7,132 nucleotides of DNA. Origin: Pseudomonadota bacterium (GTDB lineage: Bacteria > Pseudomonadota > Gammaproteobacteria > Enterobacterales > Succinivibrionaceae). A program made the position numbers and the translations under genes. The notes beneath the pieces were generated by a model that saw only the letters and a list, made by a program, of their open reading frames with translations, did no database searches and was not told the DNA's origin. Of the stretch, positions 1 through 6,489 are shown piece by piece. Location: NCBI GenBank assembly GCA_023460615.1, contig JAEWPL010000169.1, positions 1 through 7,132 on the forward strand, written 5' to 3'. Numbering within the stretch: the stretch's first letter is position 1; each line of letters starts with the position of its first letter.

Positions 1-1001
1 GCCATACCTACGTGTTTACACAAGAGCTTTTGTCCTACAACTACAGTTGGAGACATAGCTGCAAAGAAGCAAACAGAGAATGGTATTAAAAGTGCACAGG
101 CAATAAAAGCATTGTCAGTTAAGGTAAATAGACCAATAAATGGCACTGACAAAAGAGTAGCGTAAATAATGAGCTTATTGTAGCCTAACCTGTCTGAGAA
201 AGTTCCACCTGTGAAGGTTGCAATGGCACCACATAGGCATACTACACCATTTAAGGTGGTAGCAATTTCCTCTCTTACCCCTAAGTGATGGATGAAGTAC
301 AAAGCAAGGAAAGATACAAAAGTAGCCCAGGCAGCCGATCTTGCAAATAAAACCACAAGTAAAATTACAAAGCCCTTAATGTCTTCTTGTGAGTCCTCTG
401 TATTATGTCTTGCTAGGTTCTTTTTGTTTTGAAGGGTTGCAATCGTATAGTAGCGATTTTTAAACAAGTAAACAGCGATGATTAGAATACCTGGTACGCA
501 CATCATCAAGGTAGCATCTAAAGATAAGAGCATGTAGAACAAGGTAAAGTAGAATGGGCCTAATGCCATACCAACGTTGCCACCTAAGGAGAAGATGGAC
601 ATACTTTTACCTAAACGGGTGCCACCAAAGACGTTAGCCATCTTTCCACCTATAGGATGGAATAAAGATGATCCGATACCATTTAGACAAACTAGGGCAT
701 AGAGAAGTACTTGGTTTTGCACTAAACCTAAGAACATGACGCCAAAGAAAGCTAGAAAAATACCTAGGCTCATAAGATAAGGTCTTGGTTTCTTGCCATC
801 AGCAAGACCTCCTGCTATAGGTTGGACAAAGGCACTTAGAATGGTATTTGCCATCATCAATAAAGCAACGCTTGCATAACTGTCTAATCTGCCTTGTTGA
901 TACATATAAGCTAGGATAATAGGCAATGATCCGTGACACAAATCAGTTGCCAAATGACCTAGCATAAAGAAATAATTTTCTTTTGTATTAGTGATATTCA
1001 T
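1..1001 (-). CDS. MFS transporter, Fsr (fosmidomycin resistance)-like, 3' end cut by the window
   Basis: The frame is open from an ATG at 999-1001 to the window edge, giving 333 codons with no stop; the C-terminus is missing. The protein is very hydrophobic, with repeated membrane segments, and belongs to the inner-membrane major facilitator superfamily. The N-terminus reads YFFMLGHLATDLCHGSLP, as in Fsr-type transporters. About residues 109-121 read NGIGSSLFHPIGG and shortly after comes SLGGNVGMALGP; both match E. coli Fsr landmarks (GTGSSVFHP, QVGGNFGSSLGP). A cytoplasmic loop rich in N, K, D and E lies near residues 181-212, followed by the second half with a TGGTFSDRLG-type motif. Only a weak AGG ribosome site precedes the start, about 10 bases away. 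The gene follows the trpA terminator immediately, with no obvious promoter of its own. The family is known for drug or small-molecule efflux. The substrate here cannot be read from sequence; an aromatic metabolite is only a guess from the neighbourhood. Confidence 0.85.
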   Translation of the reverse strand, partial: MNITNTKENYFFMLGHLATDLCHGSLPIILAYMYQQGRLDSYASVALLMMANTILSAFVQPIAGGLADGKKPRPYLMSLGIFLAFFGVMFLGLVQNQVLLYALVCLNGIGSSLFHPIGGKMANVFGGTRLGKSMSIFSLGGNVGMALGPFYFTLFYMLLSLDATLMMCVPGILIIAVYLFKNRYYTIATLQNKKNLARHNTEDSQEDIKGFVILLVVLFARSAAWATFVSFLALYFIHHLGVREEIATTLNGVVCLCGAIATFTGGTFSDRLGYNKLIIYATLLSVPFIGLFTLTDNAFIACALLIPFSVCFFAAMSPTVVVGQKLLCKHVGM

Positions 1002-1016
1002 TTATTTTTTGCCTGT

Positions 1017-1051
1017 AAATAAAAATGGTGTAGCTTTTGCTACACCATTTT
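1017..1051 (-). terminator. Rho-independent terminator of the trp operon
   Basis: On the minus strand the trpA stop is followed after 14 bases by a perfect 13-bp hairpin. The arms at 1039-1051 and 1022-1034 (core TGGTGTAGC / GCTACACCA, flanked by A4/T4) enclose a four-base loop, and a U-rich tail (TATTT) follows. This is a strong intrinsic terminator for trpL-DCFBA transcripts. The four flanking A/T pairs make the hairpin symmetric, so it could also work weakly in the other direction. It ends only 20 bases before the start codon of the MFS gene. Confidence 0.9.
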
Positions 1052-1065
1052 AAAAAATTGCTTTT

Positions 1066-1881
1066 TTAAGCTTTAGTAGCTTCCTTCATAGAGCGAATGT
1101 AAGCTTCTAGCTTTTCAAGCATCAAAGGTACATTATCAAGATTGTCTTGAACAATCTTTACACAAGCAGAGCCTGCGATTGCACCTTTAGCACCTAGGGA
1201 TAAAGCTTGTTTTACGTGCTCAGGAGTTGAGATGCCAAAGCCTAAGATTGGTGTCGCACCTTTGTGCTCAAGAATATGCTTGATTACTCTTGTAGGTTTA
1301 CCAAATTCAATTTCAGTGCCTGTGATACCATAACGTGATAGTACATAGGTATAACCCTTTGAGTGTTTAGCAATTTCATCTAACATTGCATCAGTTGCAT
1401 TAGGTGGTGCAATGAGTACAGTATCTACATCATACTTTTTTGCACAAGCTTCAAAATCACCACTAGTATTTAGCATGTTGCATGGAATATCTGGTACTAA
1501 AACAGCATCTATACCTGCTTTAGCTGCATCTTGATAGAACTTGTCTACACCACGAGCAACAACTACGTTTGCATAAACTAGGATACTAATTGGAATTTCG
1601 CTGTCTACTTTACGTAAATCAGCAATAACATTGAAAAAGTCGTCAGTTACAGCACCAGAGCGTAAAGCACGTTTGTCTGCATGCTCAATTACAGGACCGT
1701 CAGCACAAGGATCTGAGAATGGGAAACCTAATTCAAGTGCATCAGCACCACCCTTTAACAGAGTCTTTAAGATCTCAAGGGAGGTTTTATAGTCAGGATC
1801 GCACAAAGTTACAAAAGGAACAAAAGCACCTTCATTTTGAGCTTCTAATTTTTTAAAACGGTTTTCAAAACGATTATTCAT
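1066..1881 (-). CDS. trpA: Tryptophan synthase alpha subunit
   Basis: TrpA cleaves indole-3-glycerol phosphate to indole and glyceraldehyde 3-phosphate, and passes indole through a tunnel to TrpB in the cytoplasmic alpha2-beta2 complex. At 271 residues it has the normal family length for a single TIM barrel. The catalytic acids are visible as Glu50 in ALELGFPFSDP and Asp61 in CADGPVIEHA. Other family marks are VPDIP (129-133), the GYTYVLSR tyrosines (177 and 179), and the phosphate-binding segments LGFGIST (213-219) and GSAC (237-240). The start is well supported: GGAGG lies 8 to 12 bases upstream, just after the trpB stop, with a gap of 13 bases. That close spacing suggests coupled translation, which suits equal production of the two subunits. 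It is the last trp gene before the terminator. Nothing looks broken. Confidence 0.97.
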   Translation of the reverse strand: MNNRFENRFKKLEAQNEGAFVPFVTLCDPDYKTSLEILKTLLKGGADALELGFPFSDPCADGPVIEHADKRALRSGAVTDDFFNVIADLRKVDSEIPISILVYANVVVARGVDKFYQDAAKAGIDAVLVPDIPCNMLNTSGDFEACAKKYDVDTVLIAPPNATDAMLDEIAKHSKGYTYVLSRYGITGTEIEFGKPTRVIKHILEHKGATPILGFGISTPEHVKQALSLGAKGAIAGSACVKIVQDNLDNVPLMLEKLEAYIRSMKEATKA

Positions 1882-1894
1882 CTAAAGTTCCTCC

Positions 1895-3124
1895 TTACTT
1901 TGTGATCTTAAGTGGTTCTGTGTGGATGCCATCAGCTTGGATGCAGCCTTTTTGCTCGAGAATGTTAGATACGTTGAAGATATCTTTATCACCACGACCT
2001 GATAGGTTTACAACTAAGACTTGCTCCTTGTTAGGATTTTGTCTCATCAATCTAATTGCATAAGCCATAGCATGAGAAGACTCTAGAGCTGGAATAATAC
2101 CTTCTTGCTCAGATAAAAGAATAAAGGCTTCAAGCGCATCATCGTCAGTGGCACCTACATACTTTACACGACCAGTTTCACTTAGGTAAGCATGCTGTGG
2201 ACCTACGGATGGGAAATCAAGACCTGCTGAAATAGAGTAGGACTCATTGATTTGACCGTCTTTATTCTGTAAGGTCTTTGAATAAGCTCCAAAGAAGATA
2301 GAATCCTCACCACGAGCTAGAGTACCACCGTGTTTTGGAGTCTCGATACCTAAACCATAAGGCTCAACACCATATAGAGGTACATCAGTATCTAAGAAAT
2401 CTGTAAACATACCGATTGCGTTAGATCCACCACCACAGCAAGCGATGCAGGCATCAGGAAGTCTACCTTCTTCTTGTAGGATTTGCTGATGAATTTCTTC
2501 ACCGATGATCTTTTGGAACTCACGTACGATAGTTGGAAATGGATGAGGACCAGCTGCAGTACCTATCATGTAGTGAGTAGTTTCAAAGTTTGCAGCATAA
2601 TCACGTAAAGCTTCATTGCAAGCTTCTTTTAAAGTAGCTGCACCAACCTTTACAGGAATAACCTCAGCCCCCATCAATCTCATTCTGAATACATTAGGCT
2701 TTTGTCTTTCAGTATCGGTAGCACCCATATAGATACGGCACTTAAAACCTAAAAGAGCACAAATTAAAGCAGTTGCTACACCGTGCTGACCTGCACCAGT
2801 TTCTGCGATGATACGAGTTTTACCCATGCGTTTTGCAAGTAGTGCCTGACCTAATACTTGATTGGTCTTATGAGCACCACCGTGTAATAAATCCTCACGC
2901 TTTAGGTAGATTTTAGTTTTAGTGCCCTTGGTGATATTGCGACATAAAGTAAGTGGGGTTGGACGACCTGCATACTTATTTAAAAGATCTGACAACTCCT
3001 TTTTAAAGGTAGGATCATCTCTGCATTCAACGAAAGTTCTTTCTAACTCATCTAAGGCTGGGATTAGTACCTCAGGAACGTACTGTCCGCCGTATTTACC
3101 AAAAAATGGGTTTAAAATTGTCAT
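1895..3124 (-). CDS. trpB: Tryptophan synthase beta subunit (TrpB1 type)
   Basis: TrpB is the PLP enzyme that condenses indole with L-serine to give tryptophan, the last step of the pathway. The 409 residues are slightly longer than the E. coli protein of about 397. Lys86 in HGGAHKTNQ forms the PLP Schiff base, Glu108 in AETGAGQHG is the catalytic acid, GGGSN (231-235) holds the PLP phosphate, GLDFPSVGPQH (301-311) carries the conserved Asp that closes the COMM domain, and SGRGDKD (375-381) lies near the C-terminus. These mark it as the major alpha-partnered TrpB1 form and not TrpB2. The extra length is mostly a C-terminal tail after residue 390. A GGAG site 6 to 7 bases upstream supports the ATG. 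It follows trpCF by 15 bases and precedes trpA by 13. Confidence 0.97.
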   Translation of the reverse strand: MTILNPFFGKYGGQYVPEVLIPALDELERTFVECRDDPTFKKELSDLLNKYAGRPTPLTLCRNITKGTKTKIYLKREDLLHGGAHKTNQVLGQALLAKRMGKTRIIAETGAGQHGVATALICALLGFKCRIYMGATDTERQKPNVFRMRLMGAEVIPVKVGAATLKEACNEALRDYAANFETTHYMIGTAAGPHPFPTIVREFQKIIGEEIHQQILQEEGRLPDACIACCGGGSNAIGMFTDFLDTDVPLYGVEPYGLGIETPKHGGTLARGEDSIFFGAYSKTLQNKDGQINESYSISAGLDFPSVGPQHAYLSETGRVKYVGATDDDALEAFILLSEQEGIIPALESSHAMAYAIRLMRQNPNKEQVLVVNLSGRGDKDIFNVSNILEQKGCIQADGIHTEPLKITK

Positions 3125-3139
3125 GGTGTTCTCCGATAA

Positions 3140-4561
3140 TTAGTAATTGTGAATGATATTAAAGATTTGGTTTATCTTGGTTACATCTTTAATACCTTTA
3201 ACTGTTTCTAGTTTTGAATTCATATCAAGGCCTGTAAACTCATATTCAAGAGCTTTTTCTACATTATCAAGACCGATACCGCCTGAGAGTAAGATCTTGT
3301 CTTTATTGATATTTGCGGGGATCTTACCCCAATCAAAACTAGTTCCTGAGCCAGGGCTTTTTGAATCTAAAATGAAATACTCACAGAGTGCTTCATACTC
3401 TTGAAGCTTTTCAAAATCCTTTGCACCTTCAATATTAAAGGCTTTAATAATTTTAACTTGTGGTAATAATTTGTTTAGAGTTTCAATAGTTTGCACTGTT
3501 TCATTGCCATGTAATTGTAGAAAATCTAATCCTATCTCATTAGCAATAGCAACCATCTTTTCAATACTTTCATCTACAAATACACCTACAGTTTTAATCT
3601 TGCCATGGGCAATTAAAGCAAGCTCTTTTGCTTTTGCAACACTTAAGTTGCGAGGGGATTTTTCACAAAAGATAAAGCCTGCTAGTGCTGCATGATTATC
3701 AATCACACTTTGCAAGGCTTCTTTGGTGGTAATGCCACATACTTTATTAGTGCCATATAACATGGTATTAGCTTGAAACTCGATATCCTCTGATCCTGTA
3801 AGTGATGATCCAATAAGAAAGTTTCTAATACCTTTAAGGCTTAATAAATCTTTATGAGAGTGAATACCTGATTCTGAGACTATCAAAGTATCATTTGTAA
3901 ATAGCTTTGCAAGGGAGCACGCATTATTTAAGTCAACTTTTAAAGTTCTCAAATCGCGATTGTTAATGCCTACAATCTTTAAGTTAAGCTCTTTAGCAAA
4001 GATAGCATCCTCATAGGTGTCCACCTCTGTAAGCACATCTAAGCCTTTTTGATGGGCGTAGTTTAAAAGTTCTTTGTAAGTATCTTTAGTTAATACCGAG
4101 AGCATTAACAAAATAGCATCAGCACCTGCAATATAAGCATTATCAATTTGTGCTTTACAGATAATAAAGTCTTTGCAAATTACAGGAAGATTAGTTCTTG
4201 CCTTTACATACTTTAAAAACTCAATTGAGCCTTTAAAAAAGTGCTCTTCACATAGTACTGAAATGGCACTAGCTTTATGCTCATAACAAGAAATGATTTT
4301 GTCTAAATCAAAATCTTTGCAGAAGTCTCCTAAGGTAGGGGAAGATCTTTTGCACTCTAAAATAAAGTTTCTACCATCTTTATTGCTAAGTGCTTTTTCT
4401 AAACTTACCAAAGGTGCACTGCGTTCACCTGTAGGCTTTAAACTCTCAACATCATAAACTTTTTTATTGATGATAGTTGCAAGTACGGTATCTTCAATAC
4501 CTTTGAGGTTAAGCCCTTTAAAGTTTAAAGCTTTAGAGTTTAAAACTTCTTTTTGTAACAT
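3140..4561 (-). CDS. trpCF: Bifunctional indole-3-glycerol phosphate synthase / phosphoribosylanthranilate isomerase (TrpC-TrpF fusion)
   Basis: The two fused barrels catalyse consecutive steps: the C-terminal half isomerises phosphoribosylanthranilate to CdRP, and the N-terminal half closes the ring to indole-glycerol phosphate. In the TrpC half (about 25-260) the marks are FILECKRSSP (Glu69, Lys71), VICKDF (Lys130), LTEVDT (Glu179), GINNRDL (Asn200) and SESGI (230-233). In the TrpF half (about 270-473) they are KVCGIT (catalytic Cys275), KSPRN (301-305), VGVFVDES, LQLHGNE (349-354), FILDSKSPGSG (catalytic Asp399), LSGGIG and GLDMNSKLE. The fusion is typical of enterics and related gammaproteobacteria. 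The 473 residues exceed E. coli's 453, largely through an N-terminal extension of about 22 residues, since VLATI at residue 26 aligns with the very start of E. coli TrpC. No ATG, GTG or TTG occurs between residue 1 and that point, so the ATG at 4559-4561 is the best start. The gap to trpD is 9 bases, with TAAGG spanning the trpD stop. Confidence 0.96.
   Translation of the reverse strand: MLQKEVLNSKALNFKGLNLKGIEDTVLATIINKKVYDVESLKPTGERSAPLVSLEKALSNKDGRNFILECKRSSPTLGDFCKDFDLDKIISCYEHKASAISVLCEEHFFKGSIEFLKYVKARTNLPVICKDFIICKAQIDNAYIAGADAILLMLSVLTKDTYKELLNYAHQKGLDVLTEVDTYEDAIFAKELNLKIVGINNRDLRTLKVDLNNACSLAKLFTNDTLIVSESGIHSHKDLLSLKGIRNFLIGSSLTGSEDIEFQANTMLYGTNKVCGITTKEALQSVIDNHAALAGFIFCEKSPRNLSVAKAKELALIAHGKIKTVGVFVDESIEKMVAIANEIGLDFLQLHGNETVQTIETLNKLLPQVKIIKAFNIEGAKDFEKLQEYEALCEYFILDSKSPGSGTSFDWGKIPANINKDKILLSGGIGLDNVEKALEYEFTGLDMNSKLETVKGIKDVTKINQIFNIIHNY
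4502..4546 (-). repeat. Three tandem 15-base degenerate repeats in the trpCF N-terminal extension
   Basis: Codons 6 to 20 of trpCF consist of three consecutive 15-base units, at 4532-4546, 4517-4531 and 4502-4516. They encode VLNSK, ALNFK and GLNLK, that is x-L-N-x-K three times. The units read GTTTTAAACTCTAAA, GCTTTAAACTTTAAA and GGGCTTAACCTCAAA on the minus strand. They lie entirely in the part of the protein that precedes the conserved TrpC barrel. Local duplication followed by drift is the simplest explanation. Confidence 0.7.
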
Positions 4562-4570
4562 CGTAAAACC

Positions 4571-5596
4571 TTAGGCGCACTTTTGGGTTAATTTTGAAAT
4601 GGTTTCAAGCTTAGCTAAGCCTTTACCTGATTTAATAGCTTCCATTGCCATTTCAAAGCCATTTTTAAAGTTATCTTCAACTTTAGCTAAGTGCAACATA
4701 GCACTTACGTTAGCAGCAATCACTGCATTGTGAGCATCAGTACCTTTGCCTGCTAGAACAGTACGTGCAACTTTTGCATTGTACTCAGGATCTCCACCTA
4801 CTAAATCATTTTGAGTGTAGTTACCTTTAATACCAAAGTCTTTATTAGTTAATACGTAATTGCTAATAGTGCCATCTTCATGTAACTCACTTACCTTGGT
4901 GCTTCCAAAAATTGAAATCTCATCCATGCCGTTGCCGTTAATTACCATGCCACGAGATACTCCTGATAACTTTAAGGCTTTTGCGATAGTATCAAGTAAG
5001 TTTTCATCAAAGCAGCCTAAAAGCTCGTAGTTTACGTGAGCTGGATTTGCTAAAGGTCCTAAGATGTTAAAAATAGTTGAAGTACCAAGTGCTTTACGTA
5101 CGGGACCAGCAAAGCGCATACCCTTGTGATAAGCTTGGGCAAAGAAGAAAGCAAAGCCTTCGTTTTCAAGACAGTTTCTAGTAGTTGCTTTATCAGCGTT
5201 GATGTTATAACCAAGATTGGTTAACACATCTGATGCACCTGTCTTTGAGGATACTGCAGTGTTACCATGCTTTGCTACATGTAAACCTAAGGTTGCACAA
5301 ACGATAGCACTGATAGTTGAGATATTGATAGTTTTAAGTTTGTCACCACCAGTACCTACAATCTCACCAACATCAACTTTGGTATCTCTATCAAAAGGCT
5401 CTGCAGCGCTAATCATGGCAGATGCAGCACCACCAATTTCGTCGGCTTTATAACCGTTCATCTTAAGGGCTGTCAGAATTGAGCCTAAAACTACAGGATC
5501 AATTTTGCCTGAAAATAGATCGTTGAATACTAAACGAGTTTCTTCAAAAGATAAGTCTTGATGGTCATATAACTTTTCAACTAAATCGTGTAACAT
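4571..5596 (-). CDS. trpD: Anthranilate phosphoribosyltransferase
   Basis: TrpD transfers phosphoribose from PRPP to anthranilate, the second committed step. At 341 residues it has the length of a stand-alone family member; there is no glutaminase domain fused in front as in E. coli. Visible PRPP and Mg2+ elements are GTGGD (81-85), NIST (91-94), KHGN (109-112) and GMDEIS (223-228). Anthranilate-site features include RFAGPVRKALG (Arg167), and GPLANPA (180-186) follows. The start ATG at 5594-5596 has a GGAG site 9 to 12 bases upstream and is the first gene after the internal attenuator, so its transcription should depend directly on the trpL terminator decision. The 3' neighbour trpCF follows after 9 bases. 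No frameshift or missing motif was seen. Confidence 0.97.
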   Translation of the reverse strand: MLHDLVEKLYDHQDLSFEETRLVFNDLFSGKIDPVVLGSILTALKMNGYKADEIGGAASAMISAAEPFDRDTKVDVGEIVGTGGDKLKTINISTISAIVCATLGLHVAKHGNTAVSSKTGASDVLTNLGYNINADKATTRNCLENEGFAFFFAQAYHKGMRFAGPVRKALGTSTIFNILGPLANPAHVNYELLGCFDENLLDTIAKALKLSGVSRGMVINGNGMDEISIFGSTKVSELHEDGTISNYVLTNKDFGIKGNYTQNDLVGGDPEYNAKVARTVLAGKGTDAHNAVIAANVSAMLHLAKVEDNFKNGFEMAMEAIKSGKGLAKLETISKLTQKCA

Positions 5597-5661
5597 TTTT
5601 TATTTCTCCAAGTAAGTTTGCTTTTGTTGTCTTTTGTCGTTTAGTGCAGATCAAAAACAAT

Positions 5662-5684
5662 AAAAAAACCCGCACTAAGCGGGT
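5662..5684 (-). terminator. Attenuator terminator (3:4 hairpin) between trpG and trpD
   Basis: On the minus strand ACCCGC (5679-5684) pairs perfectly with GCGGGT (5668-5673) across the loop TTAGT, and six more T residues follow directly (5662-5667). This GC-rich hairpin plus U-tract is a classic intrinsic terminator. Its position 40 bases after the stop codon of a Trp-rich leader peptide marks it as the attenuator. It lies 65 bases before the trpD start codon. Confidence 0.93.
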
Positions 5685-5737
5685 CCTTTTATGAATAACT
5701 GTCTTTACAAACACAAAATCCCCGCTATAACACGAGG
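5662..5737 (-). promoter_or_regulatory. Trp attenuator: mutually exclusive 1:2, 2:3 and 3:4 RNA stems
   Basis: Four segments are visible on the minus strand. Segment 1, CCUCGU (5732-5737), lies just after the tandem Trp codons and pairs with segment 2, GCGGGG (5720-5725), around a six-base loop, using two G-U pairs. Segment 2, as AGCGGG (5721-5726), pairs perfectly with segment 3, CCCGCU (5678-5683); an extra U4/A4 pairing (5715-5718 with 5687-5690) is possible beyond a small internal loop. Segment 3 also forms the terminator with segment 4. A ribosome stalled at the Trp codons would cover segment 1 and leave 2:3 to form (antitermination). A ribosome at the UAG stop (5725-5727, overlapping segment 2) would mask segment 2 and let 3:4 terminate. 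The logic matches the enteric trp attenuator; the regulation itself is inferred. Confidence 0.92.
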
Positions 5738-5784
5738 CGCCACCAACGACCGTTTAATTTGATTTGTAAAGCTAATGTATTCAT
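5725..5784 (-). CDS. trpL: trp operon leader peptide, placed before trpD
   Basis: This is a 19-codon open frame encoding MNTLALQIKLNGRWWRLVL, with adjacent Trp codons (TGG TGG) at positions 14 and 15 and a TAG stop. It has a good ribosome site, AAGGAA (5791-5796), six bases before the ATG. The peptide itself is not expected to have a function; its translation measures charged tRNA-Trp. Trp is the rarest amino acid, so two in a row in 19 residues directly in front of a terminator/antiterminator switch is a strong signature. In E. coli the equivalent 14-residue trpL precedes trpE, whereas here it precedes trpD and follows trpG. The Trp codons lie just upstream of RNA segment 1, the position needed for stalling control. 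Confidence 0.93.
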   Translation of the reverse strand: MNTLALQIKLNGRWWRLVL

Positions 5785-5807
5785 TTGTTATTCCTTAAAA
5801 CTTTTAA

Positions 5808-5837
5808 TTTATACTAGAACAAATTTTTTTATTTGAA
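5808..5837 (-). promoter_or_regulatory. Candidate sigma-70 promoter for trpL-DCFBA
   Basis: On the minus strand a -10-like TATAAA (5808-5813, five of six consensus bases) lies 18 bases after a weak -35-like TTCAAA (5832-5837, four of six). The flanks are very A/T-rich, including runs of A and T upstream that could act as an UP element. The predicted start near 5801-5803 gives a leader of roughly 20 bases before trpL, similar in length to the E. coli trp leader. A CTAGT, the core of a TrpR half-site, overlaps the -10 (5813-5817), but no matching second half-site is visible. In AT-rich DNA such matches are common, so this stays a candidate. Confidence 0.5.
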
Positions 5838-5890
5838 AATACCTAATTTAAAAAAGTTTAAAATTGCACTATTATGATCCGTAAACTCAC

Positions 5891-6487
5891 TTATTTTGCG
5901 CTAATACAGTCGATAGCATTTTTAAGTAGTTTTCTGCCAAAGGTAGTCATAATAGACTCTGGGTGGAACTGAAACCCTAAAACTTTATATTTTGGTGAAT
6001 ATAAAGCCATACAAAGATCTTTATATTTTGCAATTACCTCCACCTCTTTAGGTAAATCTTTAACCACTAAAGAGTGGTAGCGGGCAACCTTAAATGGATT
6101 TTCAAGATCTTTAAAGCAGTATTGACCTTTGTGCTCAATCATTGAAGCTTTACCATGTACAATCTCATCTGCCTTTTCAACTTTACCACCTAAGACGTAA
6201 CCTAAAGCTTGATGACCTAAACAAATACCTAGCATAGGGTATTTACCTAAATTGTCTTGGATGATGGCAATTAGGTTGTTAGCATCAGTTGGGTAGCTAG
6301 GACCTGGGGATAACATTAACACTACGTTTTCGCCTTTATCCTGATGCTCTTTTAAAACTTTGGAGATTAGACTTACCTCAACATCGTTTCTATACACAAT
6401 AACTTGATTGCCAAGCACCTTAAGTTCATCTACTAAGTTGTAAGTAAAAGAATCAAAGTTATCGATAAAAATAATAGTATTTTGCAT
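5891..6487 (-). CDS. trpG: Anthranilate synthase component II (glutamine amidotransferase), stand-alone
   Basis: TrpG hydrolyses glutamine and feeds ammonia to TrpE for anthranilate synthesis. The 198 residues form one class I glutamine amidotransferase domain. It shows DNFDSFTYNLVD (9-20), the oxyanion-strand motif SPGP (60-63), the nucleophile elbow GICLGHQ with Cys89, HGKAS (111-115), and FQFHPES carrying His175 and Glu177 of the catalytic triad. The ATG at 6485-6487 lies only 2 bases after the trpE stop, and its GAGG site is inside the last trpE codons, so the two subunits are probably translationally coupled. The protein ends cleanly at the usual length with a TAA and is not fused to TrpD. 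It could in principle double as PabA for folate synthesis, as in some bacteria with a single such gene, but the trpE linkage favours a dedicated TrpG. Confidence 0.95.
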   Translation of the reverse strand: MQNTIIFIDNFDSFTYNLVDELKVLGNQVIVYRNDVEVSLISKVLKEHQDKGENVVLMLSPGPSYPTDANNLIAIIQDNLGKYPMLGICLGHQALGYVLGGKVEKADEIVHGKASMIEHKGQYCFKDLENPFKVARYHSLVVKDLPKEVEVIAKYKDLCMALYSPKYKVLGFQFHPESIMTTFGRKLLKNAIDCISAK

Positions 6488-6489
6488 AA

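Noticed and set aside
2922..3143. Plus-strand open frame antisense to the trpB start
   Set aside because: It lies opposite well-supported trpB codons, has no recognisable domain and no convincing ribosome site. It is a shadow of the real gene.
3153..3695. Plus-strand open frames antisense to trpCF (3153-3404 and 3471-3695)
   Set aside because: Both overlie conserved TrpF codons, resemble no family and are explained by codon bias on the coding strand.
5217..5453. Plus-strand open frame antisense to trpD
   Set aside because: It lies opposite the PRPP-binding motifs of trpD and shows no independent coding evidence.
5847..5862. TTTAAA/TTTAAA inverted repeat as a terminator after trpG
   Set aside because: The stem is six A/T pairs only and has no proper U-tract after it, so it would be too weak to terminate.
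5597..5890. Gap between trpG and trpD as the decayed linker of a former TrpG-TrpD fusion
   Set aside because: Both proteins have normal stand-alone lengths and their own ribosome sites, and the gap is occupied by a coherent leader peptide and attenuator.
5597..5890. TRAP-type or T-box control of the trp genes in the gap
   Set aside because: There is no series of GAG/UAG triplets and no T-box sequence or specifier-loop architecture. The tandem Trp codons and competing stems explain the region as ribosome-mediated attenuation.
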